Shown in pieces: positions 51,975 through 60,315 of a stretch of DNA of 64,000 nucleotides. Positions within the stretch are counted from its first letter, which is position 1; the number at the start of each line of letters is the position of its first letter. The notes under the pieces were generated by a model, which saw nothing but the letters and a program-made list of their open reading frames with translations, did not search any database and was not told the DNA's origin. Origin of the DNA: Anaerocolumna jejuensis DSM 15929 (GTDB taxonomy: Bacteria > Bacillota > Clostridia > Lachnospirales > Lachnospiraceae); the NCBI RefSeq assembly GCF_900142215.1, contig NZ_FRAC01000016.1, positions 1 to 64,000 on the forward strand, given 5' to 3'. The position numbers were made by a program, and so were the translations under genes.

Positions 51975-53012
51975 ATGGACAGTAAAATGAATGAGAATAA
52001 GCACATTCTGGAAGTGGAAGATTTGAGAGTTTCTTACCATACCTATGCCGGGGAGGTAAAATCCGTGCGGGGGGTATCTTTTTACCTAGAGAAGGGAGAA
52101 GCCCTTGCCATTGTAGGAGAATCCGGCTGCGGAAAATCAGTGACGGCGAAAGCCATTATGGGATTAATAAAAGGCCCTCAGGGCGAGATTAAAGCCGGCA
52201 GTGAAATACGGTATAATGGAAATAACATATTAAAATATAATAAAAATCAATGGAAGGATTATAAGGGCGGCGAATGTGCCATTATTTTTCAGGATGCGCT
52301 TGCTGCATTAAATCCTACCATGAGAGTGGGAAAACAGATTGCGGAAAACCTTATGGTCCACAAGCAGATGAAGAAGCAGGAGGCTGCCAGGGAAGCCGTG
52401 GAAATGCTTCGCAGAGTCGGAATTCCTGAACCGGAAAAGAGGGTGGAGCAGTATCCCCATGAATTCTCAGGCGGTATGCGCCAGAGGGTCATGATTGCAA
52501 TTGCATTTGCCTGTGACCCGAATCTGCTCATCTGTGACGAACCTACCACAGCCCTTGATGTGACCATCCAGGGCCAGATACTGGATATTATTAAGGATTT
52601 GCAGGAAAAGCGCAAGGTTTCCGTTATTATGATTACTCATGATCTTGGGGTCGTTGCTAATATCGCTCAGAGAATTGCAGTGATGTATTCCGGGATGATT
52701 GTGGAAAGCGGAAGTGCAAAGGATATATTTTATAATCCGAGGCATCCCTATACCTGGGCGTTGATTCAGTCCGTTCCAAGGCTTGATCTGGAAAATAAAC
52801 AGACGCTTATGTCCATACCCGGAACTCCTCCGGATCTTTTAGAGCCTCCGGTGGGGTGTCCTTTCAGCACAAGATGCAGCTACTGCATGCCTGTCTGCAG
52901 GGAAGCCATGCCGGAAACTACAGATTTTAGAGAGGGACACCAGGCAGCCTGCTGGCTGCACCATCCCATGGCACCCAAAGTTGATATGCCTGACTTCAGA
53001 GGAGGAAAATAA
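51975..53012 (+). CDS. oppD: Oligopeptide ABC transporter ATPase OppD
   Basis: A 345-residue nucleotide-binding subunit. Walker A is GESGCGKSVT, the signature FSGGMRQRVMIA, and Walker B LLICDEPTTALD. The C-terminal extension carries Cys residues (CPFSTRCSYCMPVC) that bind an iron-sulfur cluster in related dipeptide transporters. AAAGGAG lies just before the ATG at 51975, spacing tight; ATG 51987 is an alternative. Confidence 0.94.
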   Translation: MDSKMNENKHILEVEDLRVSYHTYAGEVKSVRGVSFYLEKGEALAIVGESGCGKSVTAKAIMGLIKGPQGEIKAGSEIRYNGNNILKYNKNQWKDYKGGECAIIFQDALAALNPTMRVGKQIAENLMVHKQMKKQEAAREAVEMLRRVGIPEPEKRVEQYPHEFSGGMRQRVMIAIAFACDPNLLICDEPTTALDVTIQGQILDIIKDLQEKRKVSVIMITHDLGVVANIAQRIAVMYSGMIVESGSAKDIFYNPRHPYTWALIQSVPRLDLENKQTLMSIPGTPPDLLEPPVGCPFSTRCSYCMPVCREAMPETTDFREGHQAACWLHHPMAPKVDMPDFRGGK

Positions 53013-53013
53013 C

Positions 53014-54009
53014 ATGGAAGATAAGGAAATCGTCCTTTCCGTACAGCATTTGAAAAAGTATTTCTCTGTGGGAAAGGGAGAAGTACTGAAAGCGGTAAAT
53101 GATATCTCCTTTGATATTTATAAAGGTGAGACCCTGGGAATGGTAGGAGAGTCCGGATGCGGAAAAACCACCTGCGGGCGTACCTGCATCGGATTATATG
53201 ATAAAACGGACGGGCAAGTTCTCTATAAGGGAAAGGATGTCCATGGATTAAGTGGCAAGGAGCGTTTTGAATTTAAAAGACAGGTTCAGATGGTATTTCA
53301 GGACCCATATGGCTCACTGGACCCGCGTATGACAGTCTCCGACATTATCGGCGAGGGAATTGACATACATCATCTGGCGGCTAATAAAATTGAGCGGCAG
53401 AACATGATCTATAATTACCTGGAAATGGTAGGCCTGAACCGTGAACATGCCAACCGCTTTGTCCATGAGTTTTCCGGCGGACAAAGGCAGAGAATCGGCA
53501 TTGCCAGGGCATTGGCAGTACAGCCGGAGTTTATGGTGCTTGATGAGCCGATTTCTGCTTTGGATGTTTCCATTCAGGCGCAGATTGTAAATCTTCTGGT
53601 GGAGCTGCAAAAGAAAATGGGACTTACTTACCTGTTTGTAGCCCATGATTTGTCAATGGTAAAGCATATATCCGACCGTGTAGCAGTGCTGTATCTCGGA
53701 ACATTAGTGGAGCTTACCACCTCCGAGCAGTTGTATTCGGACCCGCAGCATCCCTATACGAAGGCATTGCTGTCTGCTATTCCCATTCCAGACCCTGAAA
53801 TTGAACAGGAGCGGGATATGAGTAAAATCAAACTGGAAGGTGAAGTACCAAGCCCTATCAATACAAAACCGGGCTGTAAATTCCGGGGCAGATGCAAATT
53901 TGCAATGCCTGTTTGTGAAAAGGAAATGCCGGAGCTAAAGGATGTTGGAAATCATCATTTTGTGGCCTGCCACTATTGTGAGAACCAAAAGGATAGTTTG
54001 AATTATTGA
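53014..54009 (+). CDS. oppF: Oligopeptide ABC transporter ATPase OppF
   Basis: A 331-residue partner ATPase. Walker A is GESGCGKTTC, the signature FSGGQRQRIGIA, and Walker B MVLDEPISALD. The C-terminal Cys cluster (CKFRGRCKFAMPVC) mirrors OppD. GGAGG upstream sets the start at 53014, one base after the oppD stop. Its last three codons lie in the first hairpin of repeat element B. Confidence 0.94.
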   Translation: MEDKEIVLSVQHLKKYFSVGKGEVLKAVNDISFDIYKGETLGMVGESGCGKTTCGRTCIGLYDKTDGQVLYKGKDVHGLSGKERFEFKRQVQMVFQDPYGSLDPRMTVSDIIGEGIDIHHLAANKIERQNMIYNYLEMVGLNREHANRFVHEFSGGQRQRIGIARALAVQPEFMVLDEPISALDVSIQAQIVNLLVELQKKMGLTYLFVAHDLSMVKHISDRVAVLYLGTLVELTTSEQLYSDPQHPYTKALLSAIPIPDPEIEQERDMSKIKLEGEVPSPINTKPGCKFRGRCKFAMPVCEKEMPELKDVGNHHFVACHYCENQKDSLNY

Positions 54010-54135
54010 AAAGCATAATTCAAACACAAGATTGTGCCTGCGAAATCCTCGGCCCAATCTTGCGGCGCGTTGGGAAGGCATGGCAGTTGGAGTGAATTAT
54101 TGAAAGGCATAATTCAAACACAAGATTGTGCCTGT
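53998..54135 (+). repeat. Structured element B with second partial copy C
   Basis: TTGAATTAT/ATAATTCAA hairpin followed by ACACAAGATTGTGCCTGC, a GC-rich middle, and GGGAAGGCATGG. A 40-bp block starting AATTATTGAA at 54001 is repeated at 54095 with one mismatch. Same layout as 35461. It overlaps the oppF stop and lies just before the small membrane-protein gene. Confidence 0.6.
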
Positions 54136-54153
54136 ATTATATAGGGGATTAAA

Positions 54154-54498
54154 ATGAAGAATGTGAAAGAAATATTAGTTGATTTTATAAAAGCTATAAT
54201 CTTGGGTTTAGTCATCTCGGCGGCAGTTGGCGGGGTACTTTTTTTAGCAGGATTCCTGGCAGGAGGATTTCATGGAGATAAAGGGCTGGAAGTGGGGAAA
54301 GACGGGCTGCTTCTGATTGCATCTCTGGGAATGTTTCTTTTGGCGGGAATGCTGTTATCGAAAGGAAAGAAACCGGAGCAATTCACGGAAATGGACAGCT
54401 GGAGAAAACATTTTCGGATAATTGGCTATAAAACGGCCATAGGGATTGTTTGTGCAGCTTTTTTAACAGTCGCATCTGTTATGGATGGAATGATGTAA
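54154..54498 (+). CDS. Small membrane protein of unknown function
   Basis: A 114-residue protein with three hydrophobic helices (AIILGLVISAAVGGVLFLAG, LLLIASLGMFLLAGMLL and AIGIVCAAFLTVASVM). No family is recognised. It starts 144 nt after oppF, behind the repeat element, so it may or may not be part of the opp transcript. AGGGG before the ATG is weak. Confidence 0.55.
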   Translation: MKNVKEILVDFIKAIILGLVISAAVGGVLFLAGFLAGGFHGDKGLEVGKDGLLLIASLGMFLLAGMLLSKGKKPEQFTEMDSWRKHFRIIGYKTAIGIVCAAFLTVASVMDGMM

Positions 54499-54643
54499 AT
54501 TCAGTCCTGAAAGGCAGGATGAAAGTTAATCTGGTTTCCCCTTTTAATACCGTATTCTTAAAAATGATTTTAGGAAAAGGAAGAATGCAGATATCAGGAA
54601 AAGTGATGAAATGATTTGTATAGGATGCATCGTAATGAAATAT

Positions 54644-54680
54644 AGCCGCTTTATGGTCATAGGCCATGCAGCGGCTTTTT
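54644..54680 (+). terminator. Terminator after the small membrane-protein gene
   Basis: AGCCGCT pairs with AGCGGCT, with ATGG/CCAT inside, followed by TTTTT. Confidence 0.75.
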
Positions 54681-54724
54681 ATCAGCCATTTCTGTTCAGC
54701 AATAGGTAAAGTACATTGCCCCGG

Positions 54725-54787
54725 TCCTTTTATAAACCTTCTGATTGCCATATCGGTTTTTACATCTATATAATATCTGCTGCACAA
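54725..54787 (-). pseudogene. 5' remnant of an SRAP (YedK/HMCES) gene
   Basis: The minus strand reads (M)CSRYYIDVKTDMAIRRF behind a good AAAGGTGAG site. SRAP proteins begin MCGRYYI..., where the Cys becomes the catalytic residue that crosslinks abasic DNA. Here the start is TTG, Gly3 is Ser, and similarity ends after about 20 residues. The frame continues into unrelated sequence and a terminator. It is the stub of a deleted gene. Confidence 0.5.
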
Positions 54788-54817
54788 AGAGTGCTCACCT
54801 TTCTTTCACAACTTCTA

Positions 54818-55816
54818 TCATGTAATTTCCCAGGTATTTAACTGGTATTGTCTGTTTACCCGTTTTTTTACCTGCCTTAAAAAATCCTCCGGACCTAACA
54901 CCTTTACAACCGGCCCAAAGCTTAAAATCCGTATCAGCAGCTCGGTCTCATCCTGTCTGTCGTAATAGATTCTGCAGATATAGCAATCCCGTTCTTCTTC
55001 ATATTCAGTCTGCTTTTCCCAGGAGGCAAATTGAAGCATACAGCGCTCCAAGGCATTGCGTTCTTTTAAGATTTCAAGAACAATAGGAGCGGGGCAGGAT
55101 TTTTGTTTGAAGTATTTTGCCGCATTAATATTCTCAAGCCTGGAAGTACTTAATGGCAGTGCCTTAAGAATTCGCGCAAAGTTCATAGTAATCTGCTTGT
55201 GATGCCCGTTGCTTTGGAGACGCACTCCAAGCAGACGAAATTTATCGTCACGGCCGGAATAGATGATACGATGGGGAAGTATTTCGGTCCAGGACTCCGT
55301 TTGCCTGCTATTTTCATATAAAATATGCAGGGGTGTTTTTGAGGCACAGGCTTTTAAAATTATTTTAAAGTTCTGTATGTAGTTTTCTTCTTCGTAAGGG
55401 TCGCCGTCGGCCGCAGAGTCGAAGACATGAAAATCCTCCGGCAAGAAGAGGGGTGAAACCTCGGAGAGGGTATCCTCTAAAAGCGTTAACTCCGACTGCG
55501 TTACAAACAGTCCTATGCGTTTGTCGGCTAAAAGAGCCTTGAGCCATGCTTTTTCAAGGCCGGTCATGGGCCGGCTGACGGTATCTGTCTCAAGCTTGGA
55601 ATAATATTTGCCGTCGGCGCGTTGCTCCAGAAGGTCCCATTCGCCGGAAAAGAGCTTGGGCAGCAGGTGAAAGGCAGTATCATAAAATGCATGGGAACGG
55701 ACCAGGTTCTCCATATCGCTTTTACTGATACCGTTTCCCGCCTGCTCCAATATTTTACCCACTACTGCAAAGTAGCAGCCATAAATCTCTGAAAATAATA
55801 TATTGCTAGTCTCCAT
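54818..55816 (-). CDS. WYL-domain regulator (second of pair)
   Basis: A 332-residue protein without an obvious N-terminal DNA-binding helix-turn-helix. The middle contains a WYL-type domain (LHILYENSRQTESWTEILPHRIIYSGRDDKFRLLGVRL) and the C-terminus a WCX-like extension. WYL domains sense nucleic-acid ligands and are common beside RNA-repair and defence genes. The ATG at 55816 overlaps the end of the upstream WYL gene by 11 nt, so they are co-translated and may form a heteromeric regulator. Confidence 0.75.
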   Translation of the reverse strand: METSNILFSEIYGCYFAVVGKILEQAGNGISKSDMENLVRSHAFYDTAFHLLPKLFSGEWDLLEQRADGKYYSKLETDTVSRPMTGLEKAWLKALLADKRIGLFVTQSELTLLEDTLSEVSPLFLPEDFHVFDSAADGDPYEEENYIQNFKIILKACASKTPLHILYENSRQTESWTEILPHRIIYSGRDDKFRLLGVRLQSNGHHKQITMNFARILKALPLSTSRLENINAAKYFKQKSCPAPIVLEILKERNALERCMLQFASWEKQTEYEEERDCYICRIYYDRQDETELLIRILSFGPVVKVLGPEDFLRQVKKRVNRQYQLNTWEIT

Positions 55817-57035
55817 ATAATTCTTGCATCCTTTGAATATCCCGGTAAAAACGGTTAATAACAACCTGATTCGTTCCTTCCAGCTGAAGAATTCTGCCTG
55901 TGAAGGTCTTGATCCAGGGTGCTATGTCATTGGTATCAAACATTTCCTTTGTATAAAGAAAGACATCCGGCTCCAGGCGCAGCAGTTCGCCTCCATGGCC
56001 TTCTCTGGTAATACGCTCTACTATGTATGCTTCGGACTTTTCCTGAATAGAGAGCTTCATGCAGATAATTTCCTTACGGCTTGCGCCGTTAAAGCCGACG
56101 CCCCAAACGCTCGGAAGGTTTTTAGCCAGGTTTTCCTGATGCTTTTCTGCCTCTTGGCAAAGTCCGATCGTTTTCACTGCTTTAATATGGTCCAGGCGGT
56201 AATTGAAAAAACGCCTTCCTCTGGTTTTATATACACACAGATAACGCCTTCCGGTGGAAGCACTGATGAAAATCTTTAAAGGAATGCCATCCAAAGTGGA
56301 AATCCTGGTCCCTGCTTCGTTGTAATTTAAGAATTCAATTGCCTGCCGGTTTCTGATGGCAGAAAGCAAATCCAGTAAAATAGCATCCTCCAGAGTATGG
56401 GCGGCATAGTAATGCTTAAAGGAGAAAAGGTTGTTTTTCATATTCTGGCTGTCCATGATAAAACTGCCGATTTCTCCAAAAGGTACGCTGCCTTGAAAGA
56501 ACTTGATTGCTTCCGATAAGCCGGGAGCAATCGTAAGGAGGTGCTCAAAGGTGTCCGGAGACAGGCTGTAATATAGGGACTTCCCTGATTTTTCAGCGGT
56601 AAGCAGCCCCAATGAAAGATATTCCTTACATTTGCCCCGGACAGTTTGAATGTCAAAAATCCGGCCGCTTCTCTCGCAAAGAATATCCGTTAATTCATCG
56701 ATGGCATACTTTTTACCGCCCTTAAGTGCATCAAGAATAAAAAAGTGCAGCATAATATCATTACTTGTGAAGGTTTTGGATTTCCAGGCAGCATAGAGAG
56801 GGTTCACCGTTATTTTTGAACAGTCCATGGAAATAAAGAGGTTCTTCCCGGATTTAGTGTAATCCCATTTCATATACCCGCCCATATAGCTTTCAATACG
56901 GCGCTTTTCATTATCATAGGTTCTGGAGGATTTGTGCGTAAAATCACTCCGGGACTTAAAACCGTATATATAAAAATCTCTCATATAATCTCGTATTTTA
57001 TCAAAATTCCGAATCAGTTCCTGAAACTCACCCAT
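55806..57035 (-). CDS. WYL-domain transcriptional regulator
   Basis: A 409-residue protein. An N-terminal winged-helix region (about 1-170; KKYAIDELTDILCERSGRIFDIQTVRGKCKEYLSLGLL) is followed by a WYL domain (AIEFLNYNEAGTRISTLDGIPLKIFISASTGRRYLCVY). The C-terminal WCX-type extension ends LEGTNQVVINRFYRDIQRM. It probably controls the divergent rtcB gene by binding the 145-bp intergenic region when it senses RNA ligands. AAGGAGATGCT precedes the ATG. Confidence 0.8.
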   Translation of the reverse strand: MGEFQELIRNFDKIRDYMRDFYIYGFKSRSDFTHKSSRTYDNEKRRIESYMGGYMKWDYTKSGKNLFISMDCSKITVNPLYAAWKSKTFTSNDIMLHFFILDALKGGKKYAIDELTDILCERSGRIFDIQTVRGKCKEYLSLGLLTAEKSGKSLYYSLSPDTFEHLLTIAPGLSEAIKFFQGSVPFGEIGSFIMDSQNMKNNLFSFKHYYAAHTLEDAILLDLLSAIRNRQAIEFLNYNEAGTRISTLDGIPLKIFISASTGRRYLCVYKTRGRRFFNYRLDHIKAVKTIGLCQEAEKHQENLAKNLPSVWGVGFNGASRKEIICMKLSIQEKSEAYIVERITREGHGGELLRLEPDVFLYTKEMFDTNDIAPWIKTFTGRILQLEGTNQVVINRFYRDIQRMQELYGD

Positions 57036-57180
57036 AGCATCTCCTTGAGGTGCTCCATCTGAAAAATTAAATCCAAAGCACCTTTCGCAAACTTTTTTAA
57101 ATGATGGACAAAAAAATCTATGCTATTATCATAACATAGCAAACAGATACAGACAATAAACAAAGAAAGGAAGTGATTGT
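57036..57180 (+). promoter_or_regulatory. Divergent WYL/rtcB promoter region with dyads
   Basis: AGGTGCT ... AGCACCT forms a 7-bp dyad near 57049-57086, and TGCTAT ... ATAGCA another near 57121-57141. For rtcB, TGGACA near 57112 and TATCAT 16 bp on are a possible promoter. These dyads are the likely sites for the WYL regulators. Confidence 0.4.
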
Positions 57181-58413
57181 ATGTTTGTTATTGCAGAAAG
57201 TGATTCCGGTGTTCCTATTAAAGTATGGTTAAAGAGTGAGGATAGTATTGATAAAAGTTGTCTGGAGCAGGCATATAATCTCTCCAAATTGCCCTTTTTA
57301 CACCAATGGGTTTCACTGATGCCGGATACCCATGCCGGAATGGGAATGCCAATCGGAGGGGTTATTGCAACCAGGGATGTTATTATTCCCAATGCAGTCG
57401 GAGTAGATATCGGATGCGGCATGGCATTTGCAGGAACCAATATCCTGGTAGAAGAGTTGAAAAATATCCAGACAGGAAGCGGAAGCCTGGTGCAGGCTAT
57501 GGTGGGAGACATTCTTAGAAATGTGCCTACAGGTTTTAAGCACCATACCCATGAGCAGCCCTGTAATACCTTAGAGAGAGCCTTTGAGGAACTTTCCAAA
57601 TATGAAGCAAACAGAGAGCTGTTAGGCCAGCTGGAGGCGGGCTTTTATCAGATTGGCACCTTGGGAGGCGGAAATCATTTTATTGAGTTACAGGAGGATG
57701 AGGAGGGATATCTGGGTATTATGATACATTCCGGAAGCCGTAATTTCGGAAAACAGGTATGCGATGCTTTTCATCAGAAGGCCAGAGAGCTGAACCAGAA
57801 ATGGCACAGCCAGGTACCCGATGAATACCGCCTGGCTTTTCTGCCGGTGGATACCAAGGAGGGCAGAGAATACATTAACTGGATGAATCTCGCATTGGAT
57901 TTTGCGGAGGAAAATAGGCTCCACATGATGCTTACGGTAAAAGCGATAATAGATAAATGGATTAGCAAATACACCGACCTGCACCTTGAATATACAATGG
58001 AAATTGACTGCCACCACAACTATGCGGCGCTGGAAAGCCATTTCGGCAAAGAGGTATGGGTTCACCGGAAGGGTGCAACAAGGGCACAGAAAGGTGAACT
58101 GGCGGTTATACCGGGAGCAATGGGTTCTTATAGCTATGTGGTAGAAGGACTGGGAAATGATATGAGCTTTCATTCCTCTTCCCATGGTGCAGGCAGAAAA
58201 TATTCCAGAAAAGGTGCCATGGAAAACTTCACAACAGAGGAAGTTATGGTTGACTTGCAAAAACAGGGAGTCACATTAGGAAAGCTCAAGAAAAGTGACG
58301 TAGCCGAGGAAAGCCGCTTTGCCTATAAGGATATAGACGAAGTAATGGAGAACCAGAAGGATCTGGTAAAACCGGTAAAAAGACTGAAAACAGTCGGTGT
58401 TGTCAAAGGATAA
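57181..58413 (+). CDS. rtcB: RNA ligase RtcB (3'-phosphate/2',3'-cyclic phosphate type)
   Basis: A 410-residue GTP- and Mn-dependent ligase that seals 3'-phosphate or 2',3'-cyclic phosphate RNA ends to 5'-OH ends, repairing tRNAs cut by toxins. Metal-site motifs are MPDTHAGMGMPIGG, DIGCGM (Cys about 79), GTLGGGNHF, IHSGSRNFG and CHHNYA. SSSHGAGR contains the guanylylated His (about 335). Length is that of the E. coli enzyme. Neighbours are two WYL regulators, a tRNA-like RNA region and an SPFH protein, forming an RNA-repair locus. AAAGGAAG precedes the ATG. Confidence 0.95.
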   Translation: MFVIAESDSGVPIKVWLKSEDSIDKSCLEQAYNLSKLPFLHQWVSLMPDTHAGMGMPIGGVIATRDVIIPNAVGVDIGCGMAFAGTNILVEELKNIQTGSGSLVQAMVGDILRNVPTGFKHHTHEQPCNTLERAFEELSKYEANRELLGQLEAGFYQIGTLGGGNHFIELQEDEEGYLGIMIHSGSRNFGKQVCDAFHQKARELNQKWHSQVPDEYRLAFLPVDTKEGREYINWMNLALDFAEENRLHMMLTVKAIIDKWISKYTDLHLEYTMEIDCHHNYAALESHFGKEVWVHRKGATRAQKGELAVIPGAMGSYSYVVEGLGNDMSFHSSSHGAGRKYSRKGAMENFTTEEVMVDLQKQGVTLGKLKKSDVAEESRFAYKDIDEVMENQKDLVKPVKRLKTVGVVKG

Positions 58414-58445
58414 CGAATGGTATTTCGGCGTAAGCCTTAATATAG

Positions 58446-58676
58446 CCTGTCTGTTTTAGCGTAGGATTATAGTTCCTTGCGGCGCAGTAAGTTCTAGCTT
58501 GACTGTGTACCGGACAGACAGGAAAATGGTGGTGTCGGAGGTTCGACTCCTCCACTCTGAAAAGAGTTAGCTCAGTGGTAGAGCATACCTCAAATTCATG
58601 GGTTCAACTCCCATACCCGCCCAAGGGTTAGCCAAGTGGTTAAGGCAAGATTTAGGATCTGTGGTTCAACTCCACA
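58446..58676 (+). ncRNA. Tandem permuted tRNA-like modules (Y RNA-like candidate)
   Basis: A 9-bp stem (58446-58454 with 58514-58522) is followed by T-arm 1 (GGAGG TTCGACT CCTCC, 58537-58553). Next come closed acceptor ACTCT-gaaa-AGAGT (58554-58567), TA, D-arm GCTC-AGTGGTA-GAGC (58570-58584), T-arm 2 (ATGGG TTCAACT CCCAT, 58598-58614), closed acceptor ACCC-gcccaa-GGGT (58615-58628), TA, D-arm GCC...GGC (58631-58646) and T-arm 3 (TGTGG TTCAACT CCACA, 58660-58676). No anticodon arms exist. Conventional acceptor pairing fails, while the permuted pairing is perfect. Bacterial Y RNAs carry such tRNA mimics. The Ro60 partner is not in the window. Confidence 0.65.
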
Positions 58677-58733
58677 CAAATGCACCTGCAAAGTGTATAA
58701 CATCCGGAAAGAGTGTAAATATCCTGCCGGCAG

Positions 58734-58860
58734 ATTTCATAATACGGTACAGAAACCCTGTACTGCAGAATGAAATTCATATGCAGCACCAGGAGTCCAG
58801 GCTTGCAGTAAGGCGGATACCGCATTAAAAGCTTTGTCCCATGTTCATAGGATCTATGAA
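58734..58860 (+). ncRNA. Further hairpins between the tRNA-like modules and the SPFH gene
   Basis: ATTTCAT/ATGAAAT (58734-58776) encloses GTACAG/CTGTAC. A second perfect stem is TTCATAG-gat-CTATGAA (58844-58860), and ATCCGG near 58702 can pair with CCGGAT near 58863. They may be the 3' part of the same RNA or its processing signals. No good terminator run follows. Confidence 0.35.
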
Positions 58861-58957
58861 AGCCGGATAAGATAATTTGATGCTAAAACCCTACTCCCCC
58901 AAGAGTCCTGCGGGTATTTACACAAATTCCAAGTGTTTGTCCTGGAAAGGGGTCAAG

Positions 58958-60055
58958 ATGAAAATTATTATCAATGAAAATGAGAGAGGTTTCTTGTTTA
59001 AGAACGGAAGGTTTAAGAAAATGCTGATACCCGGAAAGCACAGTGTAAGTCCGGTATTAGGTGAGACCTTTTTTAAAACAACGATATTTCGAATGGTGAA
59101 TATAAAAGAAGTGGATATGAGTGTTCTTTTAAAGGATAAGAATTTCGCGGACAGCGTGATAAAAGCGGAAGTGCCGGATTCTTATTTAGCCTTGCATTAC
59201 GAAGACGGAAGAATATTGGATACTTTAAGACCGGGTACATATTATTTCTGGAAGATATTCCATGAGCATACTTTTAAACTGATTGATATCAGCACACCGG
59301 CTGTCAATTTACCGAATGAAATAATGTCTGTTGTTCCCGGCAGCCTTTTTACCCAGATAGCCGTAGCGGAAGGGGAAACGGGACTATTATTCTTTGACGG
59401 TAAGTATAAAGAACAAATATTCTCCGGTAATTACTGCTTTTGGAACACTACGGTCAGAATATCCTGTCAGCTTGTAGATATACGTACGCAGCAATTGGAT
59501 GTAAACAGCCAGGAAATTCTGACTGCGGATAAGGTGACCCTGCGTCTGAACTTTGTCTGTAACTTTAGGGTTACGGATGCGGTCAGTATCATAAATGTGC
59601 TGAAGGATTACAAAACCCAGATTTATGTTACAACACAGCTGGCACTAAGGGAGTATGTAGGCCGCTTAAAATTTGATGAGCTGTTGGAACAAAAGGACAG
59701 CCTGGCAAGCTTTGTGCTTGAGAAGTTAAGAGAAAAGCAGGATAGCCTATTTGTAGAATTTACAGATGCAGGCTTAAAGGACATTATACTGCCCGGCGAA
59801 ATCAGGGATATTATGAATACGGTCTTGATTGCTGAGAAAAATGCCCAGGCTAATGTCATATCCAGAAGGGAAGAGGTCGCCTCTACAAGAAGCCTTTTAA
59901 ATACAGCAAAGCTCATGGAGGAAAACACGACGCTGTATAAGCTGAAGGAGCTTGAATACCTTGAGAAGATATGTGATAAGGTAGGCAGTATATCAATCGG
60001 AAACGTGAATCTGTTAGGTCAGTTAAGTGAACTGATTAATACAAGAAGAGTATAG
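58958..60055 (+). CDS. SPFH/slipin-family protein linked to RtcB
   Basis: A 365-residue protein. Two successive SPFH-like N-terminal units (IIINENERGFLFKNGRFKKML and VAEGETGLLFFDGKYKEQIF) precede the band-7 core (TADKVTLRLNFVCNFRVTDA, REYVGRLKFDELLEQKD). A long C-terminal coiled coil (AEKNAQANVISRREEVASTR) follows. There is no membrane helix. Slipin-like SPFH proteins are recurrent neighbours of RtcB in bacteria and are thought to scaffold RNA repair or sense damage. AAAGGGG sets the start at 58958 rather than 58877. Confidence 0.85.
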   Translation: MKIIINENERGFLFKNGRFKKMLIPGKHSVSPVLGETFFKTTIFRMVNIKEVDMSVLLKDKNFADSVIKAEVPDSYLALHYEDGRILDTLRPGTYYFWKIFHEHTFKLIDISTPAVNLPNEIMSVVPGSLFTQIAVAEGETGLLFFDGKYKEQIFSGNYCFWNTTVRISCQLVDIRTQQLDVNSQEILTADKVTLRLNFVCNFRVTDAVSIINVLKDYKTQIYVTTQLALREYVGRLKFDELLEQKDSLASFVLEKLREKQDSLFVEFTDAGLKDIILPGEIRDIMNTVLIAEKNAQANVISRREEVASTRSLLNTAKLMEENTTLYKLKELEYLEKICDKVGSISIGNVNLLGQLSELINTRRV

Positions 60056-60127
60056 TAAAGCATATGGAGAATAACAGAGCCTCAAAGCAGTTCAAACTTA
60101 CAAAAACAAGACGTGCATTTAATCATT

Positions 60128-60164
60128 AAGCCATTTCATGAAATAGGTCATGAAGTGGCTTTTT
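60128..60164 (+). terminator. Terminator after the RNA-repair locus
   Basis: AAGCCATTTCATGA pairs with TCATGAAGTGGCTT (G-T pair allowed), followed by TTTTT. Confidence 0.8.
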
Positions 60165-60315
60165 ATTATGAGCGTAAGAGGAATATTTGATATTTAGGAT
60201 ATTTTATGTTATATTTTGTGTTAATCAATTTACAATTTACTAATATTTAGCAGATTGTAGGTAAAGGGGCTTTAGCACCCTTTGAATATAGGTTGAAAAG
60301 TGGGGAAAAGCAAAG

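Noticed and set aside
54479..54787. A 102-codon gene on the minus strand
   Set aside because: Only the first 20 or so codons resemble a protein family (SRAP); the rest crosses a terminator and overlaps the upstream gene end, so it is reported as a remnant.
58561..58622. Sequence resembling a tRNA gene (D-arm, T-arm, CCA-like end)
   Set aside because: No anticodon arm, only 13 nt between D-arm and T-arm, and the acceptor halves do not pair with each other. They pair with neighbouring modules instead, so it is not called a tRNA.
58598..58828. 76-codon open frame across the tRNA-like region
   Set aside because: It lies over structured RNA, has no ribosome binding site and no family resemblance.
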